DNA of 64,000 bases. It comes from Sophora flavescens (lineage: Eukaryota; Streptophyta; Magnoliopsida; Fabales; Fabaceae). Each line of letters starts with the position of its first letter. Positions within the stretch are counted from its first letter, which is position 1. A program made the position numbers and the translations under genes. The notes under the pieces are model-generated. The model worked only from the letters and a program-made list of their open reading frames with translations. It was not told the origin of the DNA and made no database searches. Below are positions 1 to 10,352 of the stretch, piece by piece. The stretch spans positions 282,282,397 through 282,346,396 of the forward strand of contig CM061062.1 in the NCBI GenBank assembly GCA_030762895.1, written 5' to 3'.

Positions 1-1185
1 TTGTTGAGCTCTGTATCTGGAGAACATGGATACACCAGATTGACACCATGATCGGTGGGATAATCATCTTCAGTGGCTGCCGCTTGGTCCAGGAATGCGA
101 AACCTATGCTTCGGAAGCTCTGTCGAATGTCACAGATGGGAACCCTTTCAGCCTTGTATTCACGATTTTCCAGCCGAGCCAACCTCTTTCTTTTCTTCTC
201 TTCTATAACCTTAATCTTGTCGGTCTTAGTGGGTTTGTATCCCAACCCAAACCTGTCCTTGTTCTCGATGAGCATGAGGATGTCAGCGACACCTTGGCTA
301 TTCTTACCCAAACCGCTTCCAGGTCGGTATCCTCCTTCGAGCATAACCTTGGCCATCATAATGGACGCTTTAGATGATTGAGGTTTCAAGAGTGGAGCTC
401 CCTCCCCAACATAAGTGGCATTGGCAATTTCAAGTGACTGGAAGGCGGTCTCGAGAGCTTCCTCGGCAGCTTCAATATAAGGGGTTGTTGATGTCTTGCT
501 TACTAACAGATCCTCCTCTCCAGAAACAAATATCAACTTACTATCAACAATCAACTTCACCTTCTGGTGCAATGTGGAAGGTACAGCTCCAGACGAATGG
601 ATCCATGGTCGTCCTAGGAGACAACTGTAAGTTGGTGTGATGTCCATTACTTGGAAGAGTACTTCAAAGGTGCAAGGTCCAATCTGAATGGGAAATTCAA
701 TTTCTCCCATGACTTCCCTTCGGGTGCCATCGAAAGCTCTTACAATCATTGTGCTTGGCTTCATATGAGTTCCATCGAAAGGCAACTTTGCCAGTGTTGA
801 CTTTGGCATTACATTCAAAGAAGATCCATTATCAATGAGAACCCTAGCCATGACATGGTCTCGGCACTTCACAGAAATGTGCAATGCCTTGTTGTGCCCC
901 ATACCTTCAGCTGGTATTTCATCATCGGTAAAAGTGACATAATTATCAGCAACTATGTTACCTACAATGTTATCGAGCTTGTCAACTATGATGTCATGGG
1001 AGACATGAGCTTGATTCAACACCTTCATCAGTACTCTCCTGTGTGGCTCAGAGTTCATCAATAGAGACAAAAGAGATATCCGAGCCGGAGTTTGATTTAA
1101 CTGATCCACAACCCTGTATTCACTCTGCTTGATGAACTTCAAGAATTCACCGACTTCTTCAATAGTAATTCTACCACAAACACAA
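1..1185 (-). CDS. Ogre/Tat retrotransposon gag-protease region (partial, runs off window)
   Basis: One minus-strand frame is open from about 1215 down to base 1 with no stop. Its middle reads RVLIDNGSSLNVMP (around 800-840), the active-site loop of a retroviral-type aspartic protease in the DNGS form, followed about 80 residues later by YSCLLGRPWIH, the conserved C-terminal block of Ogre/Tat proteases. Further on, MLEGGYRPGSGLGKNSQG (near 290-345) is a glycine-rich G-patch-like stretch that follows the protease in Tat-lineage polyproteins. Upstream of the protease, EEVGEFLKFIKQSEYRVV resembles the gag-protease linker of these elements. The protease would process the gag-pol polyprotein in the cytoplasmic particle. 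Reverse transcriptase would lie beyond the left window edge. The upstream end is cut near 1170-1210 by a truncated LTR. The lineage call is from remembered family motifs; the protease call is firm. Confidence 0.85.
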
Positions 1186-2412
1186 ACATCAATCAATCCC
1201 TCCAAGAGGATCACACACATATAAATCAATAAATTACACAAATTATATACTTATAATTTATAAGACCATTTACACTAAATAACACTAAGTAAACCATCAA
1301 CATGTCTACCCTAAGGTAGGATGATGGTAATCTCCCCCATACCTTTATTGATCACTTGAAACAAGAGGATGATGTTCACCTAGAACTCAAGGTTTGAAAC
1401 AACAAAACCTAGCCATGAATCATTAACAAAACAACAAGTTAAAAATGAAGAAAAACTACCAAACCCATTTTGAGCATGGTTCAGCCAACTCTAAAAAAAA
1501 TAGCTCGAAATCTCCAAAATTTTCAACCTTTTGGATAATGAAAATAGAAGTCATATGAAGATCATAGAAATTGGAATCACATTAAAAGGATTTTTCTATG
1601 ATTTTCTAGAGATTTTTGAAGTTCTAGATCTAAGAATTTGAAATTTGTAAAAAATTGAGATTTGAAGAAAAGTTGTGAAAGGAAAGGAAGATATGATCAT
1701 GAATCACAAGGATCTACCTTTGGAATTTGAAGAAACCAACCACAAGTTATACTTCCTTTGTAAATCAAGTGTAAGGAACTTTGGAGTTTGTGTTAAAGTG
1801 TAAGAACATAAGCCAAAATGGAGGAAATGAAGTGAAGATGGTCTTCTTAATGGGTTATGGCCGTGGGTTTCCAAGGGTTAAATAGGTAAAATGATATCTT
1901 GGCACATTTGAAATTACAATGCAAGCTTAAGGGTATTTTAGACATTTCACACTTAAGTCATCATTACATGCATTTAATGCATGGTGACTAACACCTATGA
2001 CTCACCCCCTTGAGTCATCACAAATGAGTCATTGTTCCTATTCGTCCGAATAACTCGCCCGAATAACTCATAATAACCTATTTATTTTGAAAATTTTCAA
2101 AATAACCACTATGGTTGGAAATAAAATATAAACCGAAACGGTTTCGTTCACGGGTCAAAATTAAGTTTTATGACCAGTAAAATCTTACTGTCAGTGAAAA
2201 CACAGATCGGGTTTTGTCCGAATTTTAAACTCAAATTTTTACCATAAGCTTCTACCATAAGGTAGAGTATAACTATGATTTTATTTTATTAAAAATCATT
2301 TTCTAGATCCAATATAAAAATTACGAACAATTAAAATTCTACCGATAATTGAAAAACAGTAAAAACAGCAAAAACAACAAAACGGTAAAAACCGTAAAAA
2401 TGGGGTGTTACA
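1186..2412 (-). mobile_element. Truncated Tekay-like LTR
   Basis: The right edge ends in GGGGTGTTACA, which on the minus strand is an LTR start TGTAACACCCC. Inside it (2140-2260) is the terminal module shared with the other LTRs in the window: a TTCGTTCACGGGTCAAAATT block, a CAGTGAAAACACAGA block and a TCCGAATTTT block. The other end does not terminate in TG/CA and instead meets Ogre coding sequence near 1185, so the LTR is truncated there. No gene is seen in this stretch. Confidence 0.65.
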
Positions 2413-2436
2413 GATCGTGTGCTTATAATTGAATAC

Positions 2437-3364
2437 AATTAGTAGCACCTATTGAACTCACATTAGCCTTTTCAAGCTGATCAAAGCGTTTATTCAGTGA
2501 GTCAATTTTAGACATAATGATATCATTGATATTCATTTCAAACTTACCCCCCGAAATCTTTTTCGGGTTATTACCTCTTTCTGAACCCCATTAGTGGTAG
2601 TTGGTGGCCACGTTTTCAATGATGTTGAATGCCTCAGTCAGAGGCCTATTCATAAAGACTCCACCAGCTGCGGAGTCAAGTGACACCTACGAAGAGTAAT
2701 CCAATCCGTTGTAGAAGGTGTGCACTAACAACCACCTCTCGAGTCCATGATGTGGGCAAGACTCCAGCAATCCCTTGTAGCGATCCCAAGCTTCGGATAA
2801 GCATTCTCTGTCCTTTTGGAATAAGCCGGTGATCTGGGTTCTTAGGTAAGTCGTCTTGGATGGAGGGAAGAATTTCTCCAAGAATGCCTGCTCCAGTTGG
2901 TCCCAAGTCGACAAGGTATTAGCGGGAACTTGCTTCAGCCAAGCTTTTTCCTTTCCAGTAAGAGAGGAGGGAAATAACCTCAAGCGTATAGCATCAACCA
3001 GGGCACCATGAATCCTAATTGCATCGGAGAACTCCAACAACGTCTCCACATGATCAGTCAAGTCCTCCGAGGGCAATCCTCCGAATTGATGTTGCCTAAT
3101 CATGCTAATTAGCATAGGCGGTATAGTGTAGTTCTCCGCCTCGATCTCTGGCCTAGCAATCCCAGTTCGCAAACCCCTAGCATTTGGGGCTGTGTAGTCC
3201 TTCAGTGGTTTTGTATCCGGTAGATTCGCCATGAGTGGAATGGGAATCAACCTTTCTCTCTCTCTTTGTAGTCTCCTACATCTATGAAAGGTCCTCTCGA
3301 TTTCGGGGTCAACCTCAATAAGGCTTCCAAGACTTAGGGATCTTTGCATAAAAGAGAAAAACAC
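2437..3364 (-). pseudogene. Athila gag, decayed
   Basis: The main open stretch (3364-2687, about 225 codons) contains the Athila gag core: NYTIPPMLISMIRQHQFGG, then RLRLFPSSLTGKEKAWL, then WDQLEQAFLEKFFPPSKT and LLESCPHHGLERWLLVHTFY. This is the capsid-like Retrotrans_gag fold of Ty3/gypsy elements. After a stop at about 2687-2689 the same frame continues with DSAAGGVFMNRPLTEAF and, past a second stop, WGSERG, both conserved in Athila gag, so the gene was longer and has two in-frame nonsense changes. Each is explained by a single C-to-T change (CAG or CAA to TAG or TAA). The likely start is the methionine of MQRSLSLGS (just inside the first ATG) because family members begin near this motif. 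Not expected to give a working protein. Confidence 0.85.
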
Positions 3365-3494
3365 AGAGAGATAGATACTCTAGAAAGGAAAAGAGATAAA
3401 TGAATTTTTTTAACAAAAAATAAAAAGAAAAAGAAAAAGAAAAACGTCCAGAAAAATCAATTTAAAAATTAAATTGAGATTCAAGAAAGCACAG

Positions 3495-3512
3495 TCCCCG
3501 GTAACGGTGCCA
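3495..3512 (-). other. Athila primer binding site (tRNA-Asp type)
   Basis: On the minus strand this reads TGGCACCGTTACCGGGGA, close to the Athila/Tat consensus for a primer binding site matching a tRNA 3' end. It sits six bases after the LTR end, as expected for minus-strand DNA priming. Confidence 0.8.
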
Positions 3513-4272
3513 AAAACTTGATGTACATGTTCCGACAAGTGTACCGGATTCGTCCTCAAGTAATAAAAAGATATCGATCCCACAGAGACCGTGATCTCAA
3601 ATCGCAACTAATTATCAAATCGATTAAACTGGACTATATAAAAAAGGGATTTTGAAAAGGTTTTGATTTTTGAAATAAGAGATAACTTAGAAAATCAGAT
3701 AAGGAATACAATCAAGTAAAACAGAAAGTAAATCAATTTGGGGGTTTTTCAGATCTAAAGGGAATTCCTAAGAATTGGGTTACCAATAAGATCGTTTATG
3801 TTACTAAATTGACTACCCCTTGTTAATTATCAAAATTGCTTTGAAGGTGAATTTATCCTCAAATAGTTCATGCTCCCTCTCGGGTTACAAAAACCGTTCC
3901 CAATTAAACCAACCCCTACTCTCGTGGTAGTTGAATTTAGATTGAACCCCTTAAGTTTTGTGACAATTCGTGAATCCTCGAAGGACGGCTTCTAACTCTC
4001 GTGATTTAAGTCCTAAGTCTAATTCTTTAGATCTGATACCTAAGTTCACCGCTAAGTTCCTCCTTAGAGTATCCACGACACGCAAATAAGTGGCCACCGA
4101 ATTTACGAGGAATTAAAACAATAGAAATCAGATCTAAAGCAAAATCAAAATTAACAAAGGTAAAACATCAATTCATAACGTAAATCAGATCTTAGGCATA
4201 GCCCCAATCCCTAGAAATAAAGCTACTACTTAAGCATTGCCATGGTGATGACAAGCTTGGTTAACAAATAAG

Positions 4273-4342
4273 AGAAGAAGAAGAAGAAGAAGAAGAAGAA
4301 GAAGAAGAAGAAGAAGAAGAAGAAGAAGAAGAAGAAGAAGAG
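4273..4342. repeat. (GAA)n microsatellite, about 23 units
   Basis: Uninterrupted AAG/GAA trinucleotide run within the Athila LTR. Confidence 0.95.
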
Positions 4343-4488
4343 AGATCCTAAAAATTTGCCTAAGTGGTAGCAGCGTAAAAGTCTCCCGAGTCTCTGCCTA
4401 ATTGCCTTATTTATAGATTAGGGTAATTTGAATCCCAATCAAACACAAATTCAAATCAAATTAGTTTCTTCATATCCAAATATTACGC

Positions 4489-4650
4489 GTCACGGCCGTG
4501 ACGGATTCTGCCTTGGGCATTGCTTCACTGATTGGTCTGTCACGGCCGTGACCACCATCACGGCTAGGCCGTGATCAGTTCTGCCTGTGAGGGTCTGGTT
4601 CAACTGACATGTCATGGCCGTGATGGACATCACGGGCTGGCCGTGACCAG
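4489..4650. repeat. Cluster of CG-rich palindromes in Athila LTR
   Basis: GTCACGGCCGTGAC, a perfect 14-bp palindrome, occurs at 4489-4502 and 4539-4552. ATCACGGC-TAG-GCCGTGAT follows at 4557-4575 and further degenerate copies lie at about 4611-4650. The surrounding sequence is AT-rich. Confidence 0.9.
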
Positions 4651-4927
4651 TTCTGACTTTAGCCTTCTTTCTTTTCAGCTTCGCTTGATCATGGTCGTGA
4701 TGGGCTCTGGTTGGCTCATTTTCTTTACTTTTCAAGCCCCATCTTCATGCAAGCTCCATCATGGCTAATCCTGAGCATTTAACCTTTAATTCCTGCAAAA
4801 CAACACCACAAAACCGCCTTACCCGTTCCAAGGTAAAAACTAACCAAAATCAAATTAAAAAATGCCTAAACTATATGAAAATGCATGTAATGTGATTAAC
4901 AAATATGAGGTGTAATCACACTCATCA

Positions 4928-7348
4928 AATACTAGAGGCGACGTATCGTGAATTAGATTCTCTTTCACATGTTCTTACCTTTCGCTCAGTGAAAATGAAA
5001 AATCAAAAACCAAAACAAAACCTTGGTCAGTTATCCAAGTAATCGGAACGTTTCTAAATCATTTAGGAGAAAATATTTTCCTTTACAAATTCTTTTACAA
5101 AACAATTTGGAAATTCATTTGCTTTTGAAATCCTTGATGGAATAAAGTCAAATATTTTCAAAGGGTTTTTTCCTTCATAAAACACATAGTTCGAAAAGGG
5201 TTTTCTCTCGTACAAACTTTGGATCATGAAAAGGTAATTTCTATTGACTTAAAAAAAATTTCAACGTTTCTTTTCAAAACTAGAATCTCATTCTCTTGAA
5301 GTAAGCGTTTTAAACAAGAAACTTTTATAAATGAAACCAATACTTTCAAAGTTATATTTATTAAGGCTTTTAATCCTTATAATCATTGTGAACAGACTCA
5401 AGTCCGGGTTCTCAAACTTCAATAAAGAGTAATATATTCTCAACAATAATATCACAGTTAACGACAGTTCATCACATATATACAAATCACAATACTTTAA
5501 GACAAGTAATAATCAACTTCAAGTAATAATCACAATAGTTCAAGTAAACAAGTCATTCAAGTATTTGCTCCATATCATAATAATATTCAAATCACTCAAG
5601 TAAACACATACACACATGCATATAGTCATTGAATATCCCTAGGCAATCCCTCTTACCTTCCGTGAAGGTAAGGAGATTAGATGCTTGAAGAGATATACCA
5701 TGAACGTCCTTGTTTCCTCTACGATGGAAGTCTACGGTTATGAACCCAAAATCATAAGTTAAAATCAAACAAGAACACTAAACCACAAGGTATAGGTTCG
5801 GCCAAGACTAGTTCTTAGGGTTAGAGATTCCAGAAAATTATACAACTCATGGATTTATGATCCTCAAGTGTTAGGAGTTCACAAACGATGATCATTTAAC
5901 AAAGTTGAATTAAGATCCCACTAAGTTATAAACTTAGGGTATTCGGCCAAGGCTAGTAAAATAGGCTAGCATTCACCAAACTTTCCAATCTCTTAGGTTT
6001 AGCATCCATATGTATTAAGGAGCTCAAAACCATGATCATTTTGGAAAAACAAGAACAAAGTATCCTAGGTCCATAACCTTCTAGGTTCGGCCTTCATAGG
6101 ATTTATAGGCTAGAAATATTTACACTTTCCAATATCTTAGACTTAGCATCCAAATATCTTATGGAGCTCAAGCCCATGATCATTTTTGAAAACAATGGAA
6201 ACTTAACATTCCAATCTCTTAGACTTAGCATCCAAATATCTAATGGAGCTCCAGTCCATGATCATCTTGGAAAATTGAAAGTAATACATCCTAGCTTTAA
6301 TAACATAGAATAAACAAGTTAGAAATACTTAAACTTTCCAATCTCTTAGACTTAGCATCCAAATATCTTATGGAGCTTAAGTCCATGATCATTTTGGAAA
6401 AATAAAAACTCAAACATCCTAGCACCTAAACTCTAAGTTTCAGCCATCATAGGATGATGAGGAAAATATTCTTTGTTTAACAATAACTCTTAGGTTTAGA
6501 ATCACAAGGTATTAAGAGTTATAAATCCATGATCATACATGGAAAATTGAAACATAGTATCCTAGGCTTACTTATTCATATGAGAGCATTACACTTAGTA
6601 TAAGGAAGAACTTTAATGAAGAACTCAAGTAGAAAAGATGAATAAAAACTAAAGCTTTAAGAGCTTGAACTTTTAAAATAAAGGAAGAAGATGAAGGTTT
6701 AATGGAGTTTGAAGAAGGAGGAGGATGATGAAGTGAAAATGAGAGGGATATATATAGAGAGGGGAGAGAGTTCAGGGCCAAGGGAGGGGAGAGGGAGAGC
6801 TTGTTGAGCAAGCTTGATGGCTTAATGCTCAATTGGATGGAAGATTAAGAGAGAGAGATAACTTTTGGATTAGAATAGTATTATAATTTGAAGAGTGTGA
6901 TGATTACACTTTTGGAGTGTGTCATGGCCTCTTTCATCATGTCTCCTCACTTCTTTTATGCTCCCTAATCTGCTCCATTTCGTACCCAGTTGCATTTCCG
7001 ATCGTAATTCTTCGGACGTTTTCACCCGAATAAAATAATTTATTTTATTTTTGAACGAAAATTTTCAAAATAACCAAAGTTGAAGGAAACATAATAAAAA
7101 CACTAACTGTCTCGTTAACGAGTCAAAATCAGATTTTATGCACAGTAAACTTGTACCGACAGTGAAAACGCAGACCAGCGTCCGTCTGAATTTTCAACCG
7201 AAATTTTTACCGTGACTTCATATGATATAACAACACAAGAAAATGATTTTATTTTAATTAAAATCATCCTCTGAGTCTAATCTAAAATAAACATATTTTA
7301 AATATGTATTTACTACTACATAAAACATAGGAAAAACGGGGTGTTACA
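4928..7348 (-). mobile_element. Tekay-like LTR A (left boundary of unit A)
   Basis: Homologous to the LTR at 21932-26984. Together with the short piece 2413-2436 left of the Athila insertion it forms the 5' part (minus-strand sense) of an LTR of about 3.7 kb. It ends GGTGTTACA at 7348 and is followed directly by ATAAATACCAAC, the same flank seen after the LTR between units A and B. Open stretches inside it (for example 6572-6832) are low-complexity and not genes. The remaining part of the LTR is missing to the left. Confidence 0.8.
5978..6410. repeat. Degenerate about 70-bp repeats in LTR A
   Basis: The block CCAATCTCTTAGACTTAGCA, then TCCAAATATCTTATGGAGCT, then a CCATGATCATTTTGGAAAA tail, recurs four times with variable spacers. 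The same unit occurs in LTR B (25505-25700) and in the nested solo LTR (20180, 20330, 20705, 20785). Confidence 0.8.
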
Positions 7349-9032
7349 ATAAATACCAACTAAAAATAATATAAACTTTTGAAATTAATTTAATTATTAT
7401 GTAAAGTCGTTGAAAATTAAGAAACATTTTTACCTTTTTTTAATATAAAATTCAAAATTTTATAAATAAAAGATAATATGTGAGGATAATGTCAAATTTG
7501 CTTGTCTAGAAGTGTATTAAAGCCTACTTTTTATATTGATATTCGATCATGCATTGTTACTTTTAAAATCACATATAATAATTTGTAATTAGTTAATTAA
7601 TACGGTAAAATTTTACATAAAACATGTTTTATGGAGAAAATAAAGAGTTTAATATCATATCAAGTCTGAATTTTGCGGAAAGTACCATAAAAAATTTGAG
7701 TTAAAAACTATTTGCATGACAATTAAAAATTTTGAAGGAATTACAATTTGAGTTTAATTGTTATACACTGTCAATGTAAATATTTTTTACACTATCAACC
7801 AATAATAAATCGTCACGTCATTGAATATCTTTGATTCTTATCCAAGTTACCATGAAAATCATTCATACCTTGATGTATGATTGGTTGACAGTGTAAACAA
7901 CTTTATATTGACAGTGCACACAAATTAAACTCTTACTATTTTAGATGTAAGTCGATCTAAAAAATACTAAAATAAATTTAAATCTTAAGTTAAAAAATAT
8001 CAAGATTATTTTATTGTAAAGAAAATCAAGATTGTATTTAACATTTAACAAGAGAAATAAATGACTGCAGGTTGGTCATATGTGTTTTATTGTAAAGTCA
8101 CCAACAATTTTATTTAATATGCTAATATAAAAAAACCTTAACAAAAGATGGTATTTGAAACAAGAAGCCCTTTGTCAAAAAAAAAAAAAAGTAAAAGAAA
8201 CAAGAAGCCCGGTTAAAGGCACAAGCTAATCTTAAATAACACATTAAAATTAAAGGGGTCATGCCTAGCACTAAACTAATCTTGAGCGCATCCTAAATAT
8301 TAAATAACATGAATTTCGAAAATTAAAAAATCGCTTGTGGCTTTCTATTTTTTTATTTTTTTTATTTTTTACATTAGTTTTTTTTTGTGATTTTTTTTTT
8401 GGGTAAAGTTTTGTGACTGTTTTTACCTTAGTTACTAATGAACCAAAGGAAAACGTACCGCAAAACTTCCTGGAAGTGATAAACAATAAAAAAGCTTTAG
8501 TTTGAATGAAACATACACTTGACCAAAACAATAAAATACATCTTTAAGTTTTTTTTAAGCAGGTGGTATGTGATGAATAATCTGCTAATCATATTGATAA
8601 TCCAAGATCTAACGGAACAACGCATCCAATTTTTTTAAAATGTAAAAAAAAATACAAATACAAATTTTTTGTCAAAAACAAACATTACAAATTTATGTTC
8701 TTCTCTTCACTGCGTTTCTTCTCTTTCTCCCTTCAATGCGTTCTGTTTATTCTCGATCTATGTATCTATTCCTCGATCTCTAATGAAAAACTGAACAAAA
8801 AAAAGAGAATTAAATAAATTTAAAATGATATCAATAAAATAAAATAAAGATAAATATGACTTCAAATAAAGTAAAATGAAACTTTTATATTATGCAACGA
8901 AAAATACAACAAATTTGTAAAATAAACAAATACTTAATCAACTATATATTGCGTATAATAAAATTTATTAAATAAAATACACAGATAGATAGACAAAACT
9001 AAAAGCAAAAATATGAAGGAAAAAAAAAGAAT
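7349..9032. other. Unit A left part, no gene seen
   Basis: AT-rich sequence between LTR A and the F-box gene, collinear with 26985-29820 in unit B except for the LINE present only there. It contains one MITE (separate entry). I looked here for the missing third AHP exon and did not find one. Confidence 0.7.
7750..7932. mobile_element. MITE with about 30-bp terminal inverted repeats
   Basis: Left end GAGTTTAATTGTTATACACT and GTCAATGTAAA; right end is the inverse (TTTATATTGACAGTGCAC then ACAAATTAAACTC). A second inverted pair lies inside (TACACTATCAACCAAT and ATTGGTTGACAGTGTA). No coding capacity. The unit B copy is at 27378-27546 and has lost about a dozen bases next to the right end. Confidence 0.75.
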
Positions 9033-9122
9033 AAGTTACCTAGTAGCTCCTCGGGAACTTAATTTCTTTTCTTTTTTTAGATAAAAAAAATTTTAAGTTC
9101 CTGAGGAGCTACTAGGTAACTT
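9033..9122. repeat. Long hairpin at the end of F-box gene A
   Basis: 30-bp inverted repeat with one mismatch: AAGTTACCTAGTAGCTCCTC at 9033-9052 continuing to 9062, and its complement at 9093-9122, around a 30-base AT-rich loop. The right arm overlaps the F-box stop codon (9121-9123). Unit B keeps only the left arm (about 29799-29830). Confidence 0.9.
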
Positions 9123-10341
9123 AACTTAATTTCTTGTTTGACATGATTACACTTTCTTCAATGGGACTTGTTGTGGCATTAGCATCAGATGGAAGTGGCA
9201 AAGTCTTATATGGACGAAGCGTATCTGAGTAAGAAATAATGTGAATTACGGCTGATTCACATTGATGGTCACATATTTCCTCAATTTCCATATGCTTTTC
9301 ATTTGTTAAATTATAGCCATAGACCTTCTTCTTCTCTGAAGTAAAAACTAAATATCCACCATTTAAAACCCTATAACCTGTGACTATAGGATTTTGCTCC
9401 CTTGTCCCAATCAAGGATTTCACTCTTGCTTTCAAAATCCTTCTCCATGAACTTGATTTATAATTTGTCAAAACCCATATGGTGAACACTTTCTTTCTCA
9501 ATCTCACCAAACAAATAGATTTACTTGAACTGTTGACTTTTCCCCATTTAAAAATTCCCATGTTACAACTATGGTCATGAGAACCTATCCTTGCTTCTTT
9601 GGGCACCCTCAACATTGTGGATATACCATTCTCATAATTATAGGACATAATATATGGCCTAAAATAAGGGCTGCTTCTATGAATGGAAGGAAAACAATCC
9701 GAGATAAAGTGGATGACTCCATTGTAACACACTGGTATGTCAAATCTCAAGTCTCTTGAACCGGTGAAGAAACTGGTTTCCCTTGATTTCCACACACCTT
9801 CTTTGGATGAGTAAACTTGACAATCCAAATATGAAGACCATTCGGGGGTGTCAAAGAGAAACATCGTGAAATCATTTGAGTTACACTCAAAAACAATCTT
9901 GAATTCGCCGTAAAGATTCTTGTGCAGTTGCTCTGGGGTGGGAACGGGGAACCAAGATTGTGTTACTGGGTTACCAACAAACATATCAACTTGGTCAAAT
10001 GTTGTAGCGAGACAAAGAATCAAGCCATTGCTTGAAGCTAGAGCTTTGGCTTTGTTATTTGCCAAAAATTGTAGACCATCATGAGGCACACCACATGATG
10101 CCTTATTTTCAGGTAAAGGGTGTAACTCAATATGGCAATCAAACCTCTGGATCATGCTTGATTGAATGAAGAAGCATGAATCATCCTTTAATAATGCATT
10201 TAGAGCTTGCTTTAATGCAAAGTATGATTCCTTTGAAAACTTTGAGAAGAACTTGCTAATACATCTGAACTTGTAGATCGCTTTTACTGGTAACCAAGAG
10301 AATATCTCAATCAATGCGTCGTTGGAGGTTGCCATTGTCAT
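9121..10341 (-). CDS. F-box protein with F-box-associated domain, copy A
   Basis: A 406-residue F-box protein, the substrate-recognition subunit of an SCF E3 ubiquitin ligase; the target is unknown. Residues about 6-45 form the F-box (LIEIFSWLPVKAIYKFR), which would bind SKP1. The rest matches the plant F-box-associated (FBA) layout: ASSNGLILCL at 101-111, GNPVTQSW at 123-130, CQVYSSKEGVWK near 174-185, then a YNGVIHFIS strand, all usual landmarks of that domain. The frame stays open 25 codons upstream (to 10416), but a splice acceptor TTTGCTTCCAG lies at 10353-10363 and the conserved region starts after it, so I chose the ATG at 10339-10341 (a second is at 10333-10335). The C-terminus (EESVIMSNKKLS) is 11 residues longer than in copy B. 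No membrane segment or signal peptide. Function beyond F-box is not inferable. Confidence 0.88.
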   Translation of the reverse strand: MTMATSNDALIEIFSWLPVKAIYKFRCISKFFSKFSKESYFALKQALNALLKDDSCFFIQSSMIQRFDCHIELHPLPENKASCGVPHDGLQFLANNKAKALASSNGLILCLATTFDQVDMFVGNPVTQSWFPVPTPEQLHKNLYGEFKIVFECNSNDFTMFLFDTPEWSSYLDCQVYSSKEGVWKSRETSFFTGSRDLRFDIPVCYNGVIHFISDCFPSIHRSSPYFRPYIMSYNYENGISTMLRVPKEARIGSHDHSCNMGIFKWGKVNSSSKSICLVRLRKKVFTIWVLTNYKSSSWRRILKARVKSLIGTREQNPIVTGYRVLNGGYLVFTSEKKKVYGYNLTNEKHMEIEEICDHQCESAVIHIISYSDTLRPYKTLPLPSDANATTSPIEESVIMSNKKLS

Positions 10342-10352
10342 GAATTGTTGAT

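Larger units (their letters stand above)
2437..4927 (-). mobile_element. 3'-truncated Athila-type LTR retrotransposon
   Basis: Read on the minus strand: 5' LTR (4927-3519), a primer binding site two or so bases from a tRNA-Asp-type PBS (3512-3495), then a decayed gag (3364 downward). It stops inside gag at 2437; protease, reverse transcriptase, integrase and the 3' LTR are absent. It lies inside another LTR: the host sequence GCTTATAATTGAATAC before it and ACTAGAGGCGACG after it are contiguous in the related copy at 21941-21970. AATAC occurs on both sides (2432-2436 and 4928-4932), which looks like a 5-bp target-site duplication around an already truncated element. Confidence 0.8.
3519..4927 (-). 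mobile_element. Athila 5' LTR
   Basis: 1409 bp bounded on the minus strand by TGATGAGTGTG at the start and GTACATCA at the end, next to the PBS. It contains a GAA microsatellite and a cluster of GC-rich palindromes (listed separately). Its first 170 bp on the minus strand match the start of the second Athila-type LTR at 60731-62146 (the run GCATTT...CCTTGGAACGGG is recognisable in both). Confidence 0.85.

Noticed and set aside
6572..6832. Serine/leucine-rich small protein (and its twin at 26141-26452)
   Set aside because: Reverse complement of GA-rich LTR sequence; copies in LTRs A and B differ by frame-disrupting indels at the end, and no family motif is seen.
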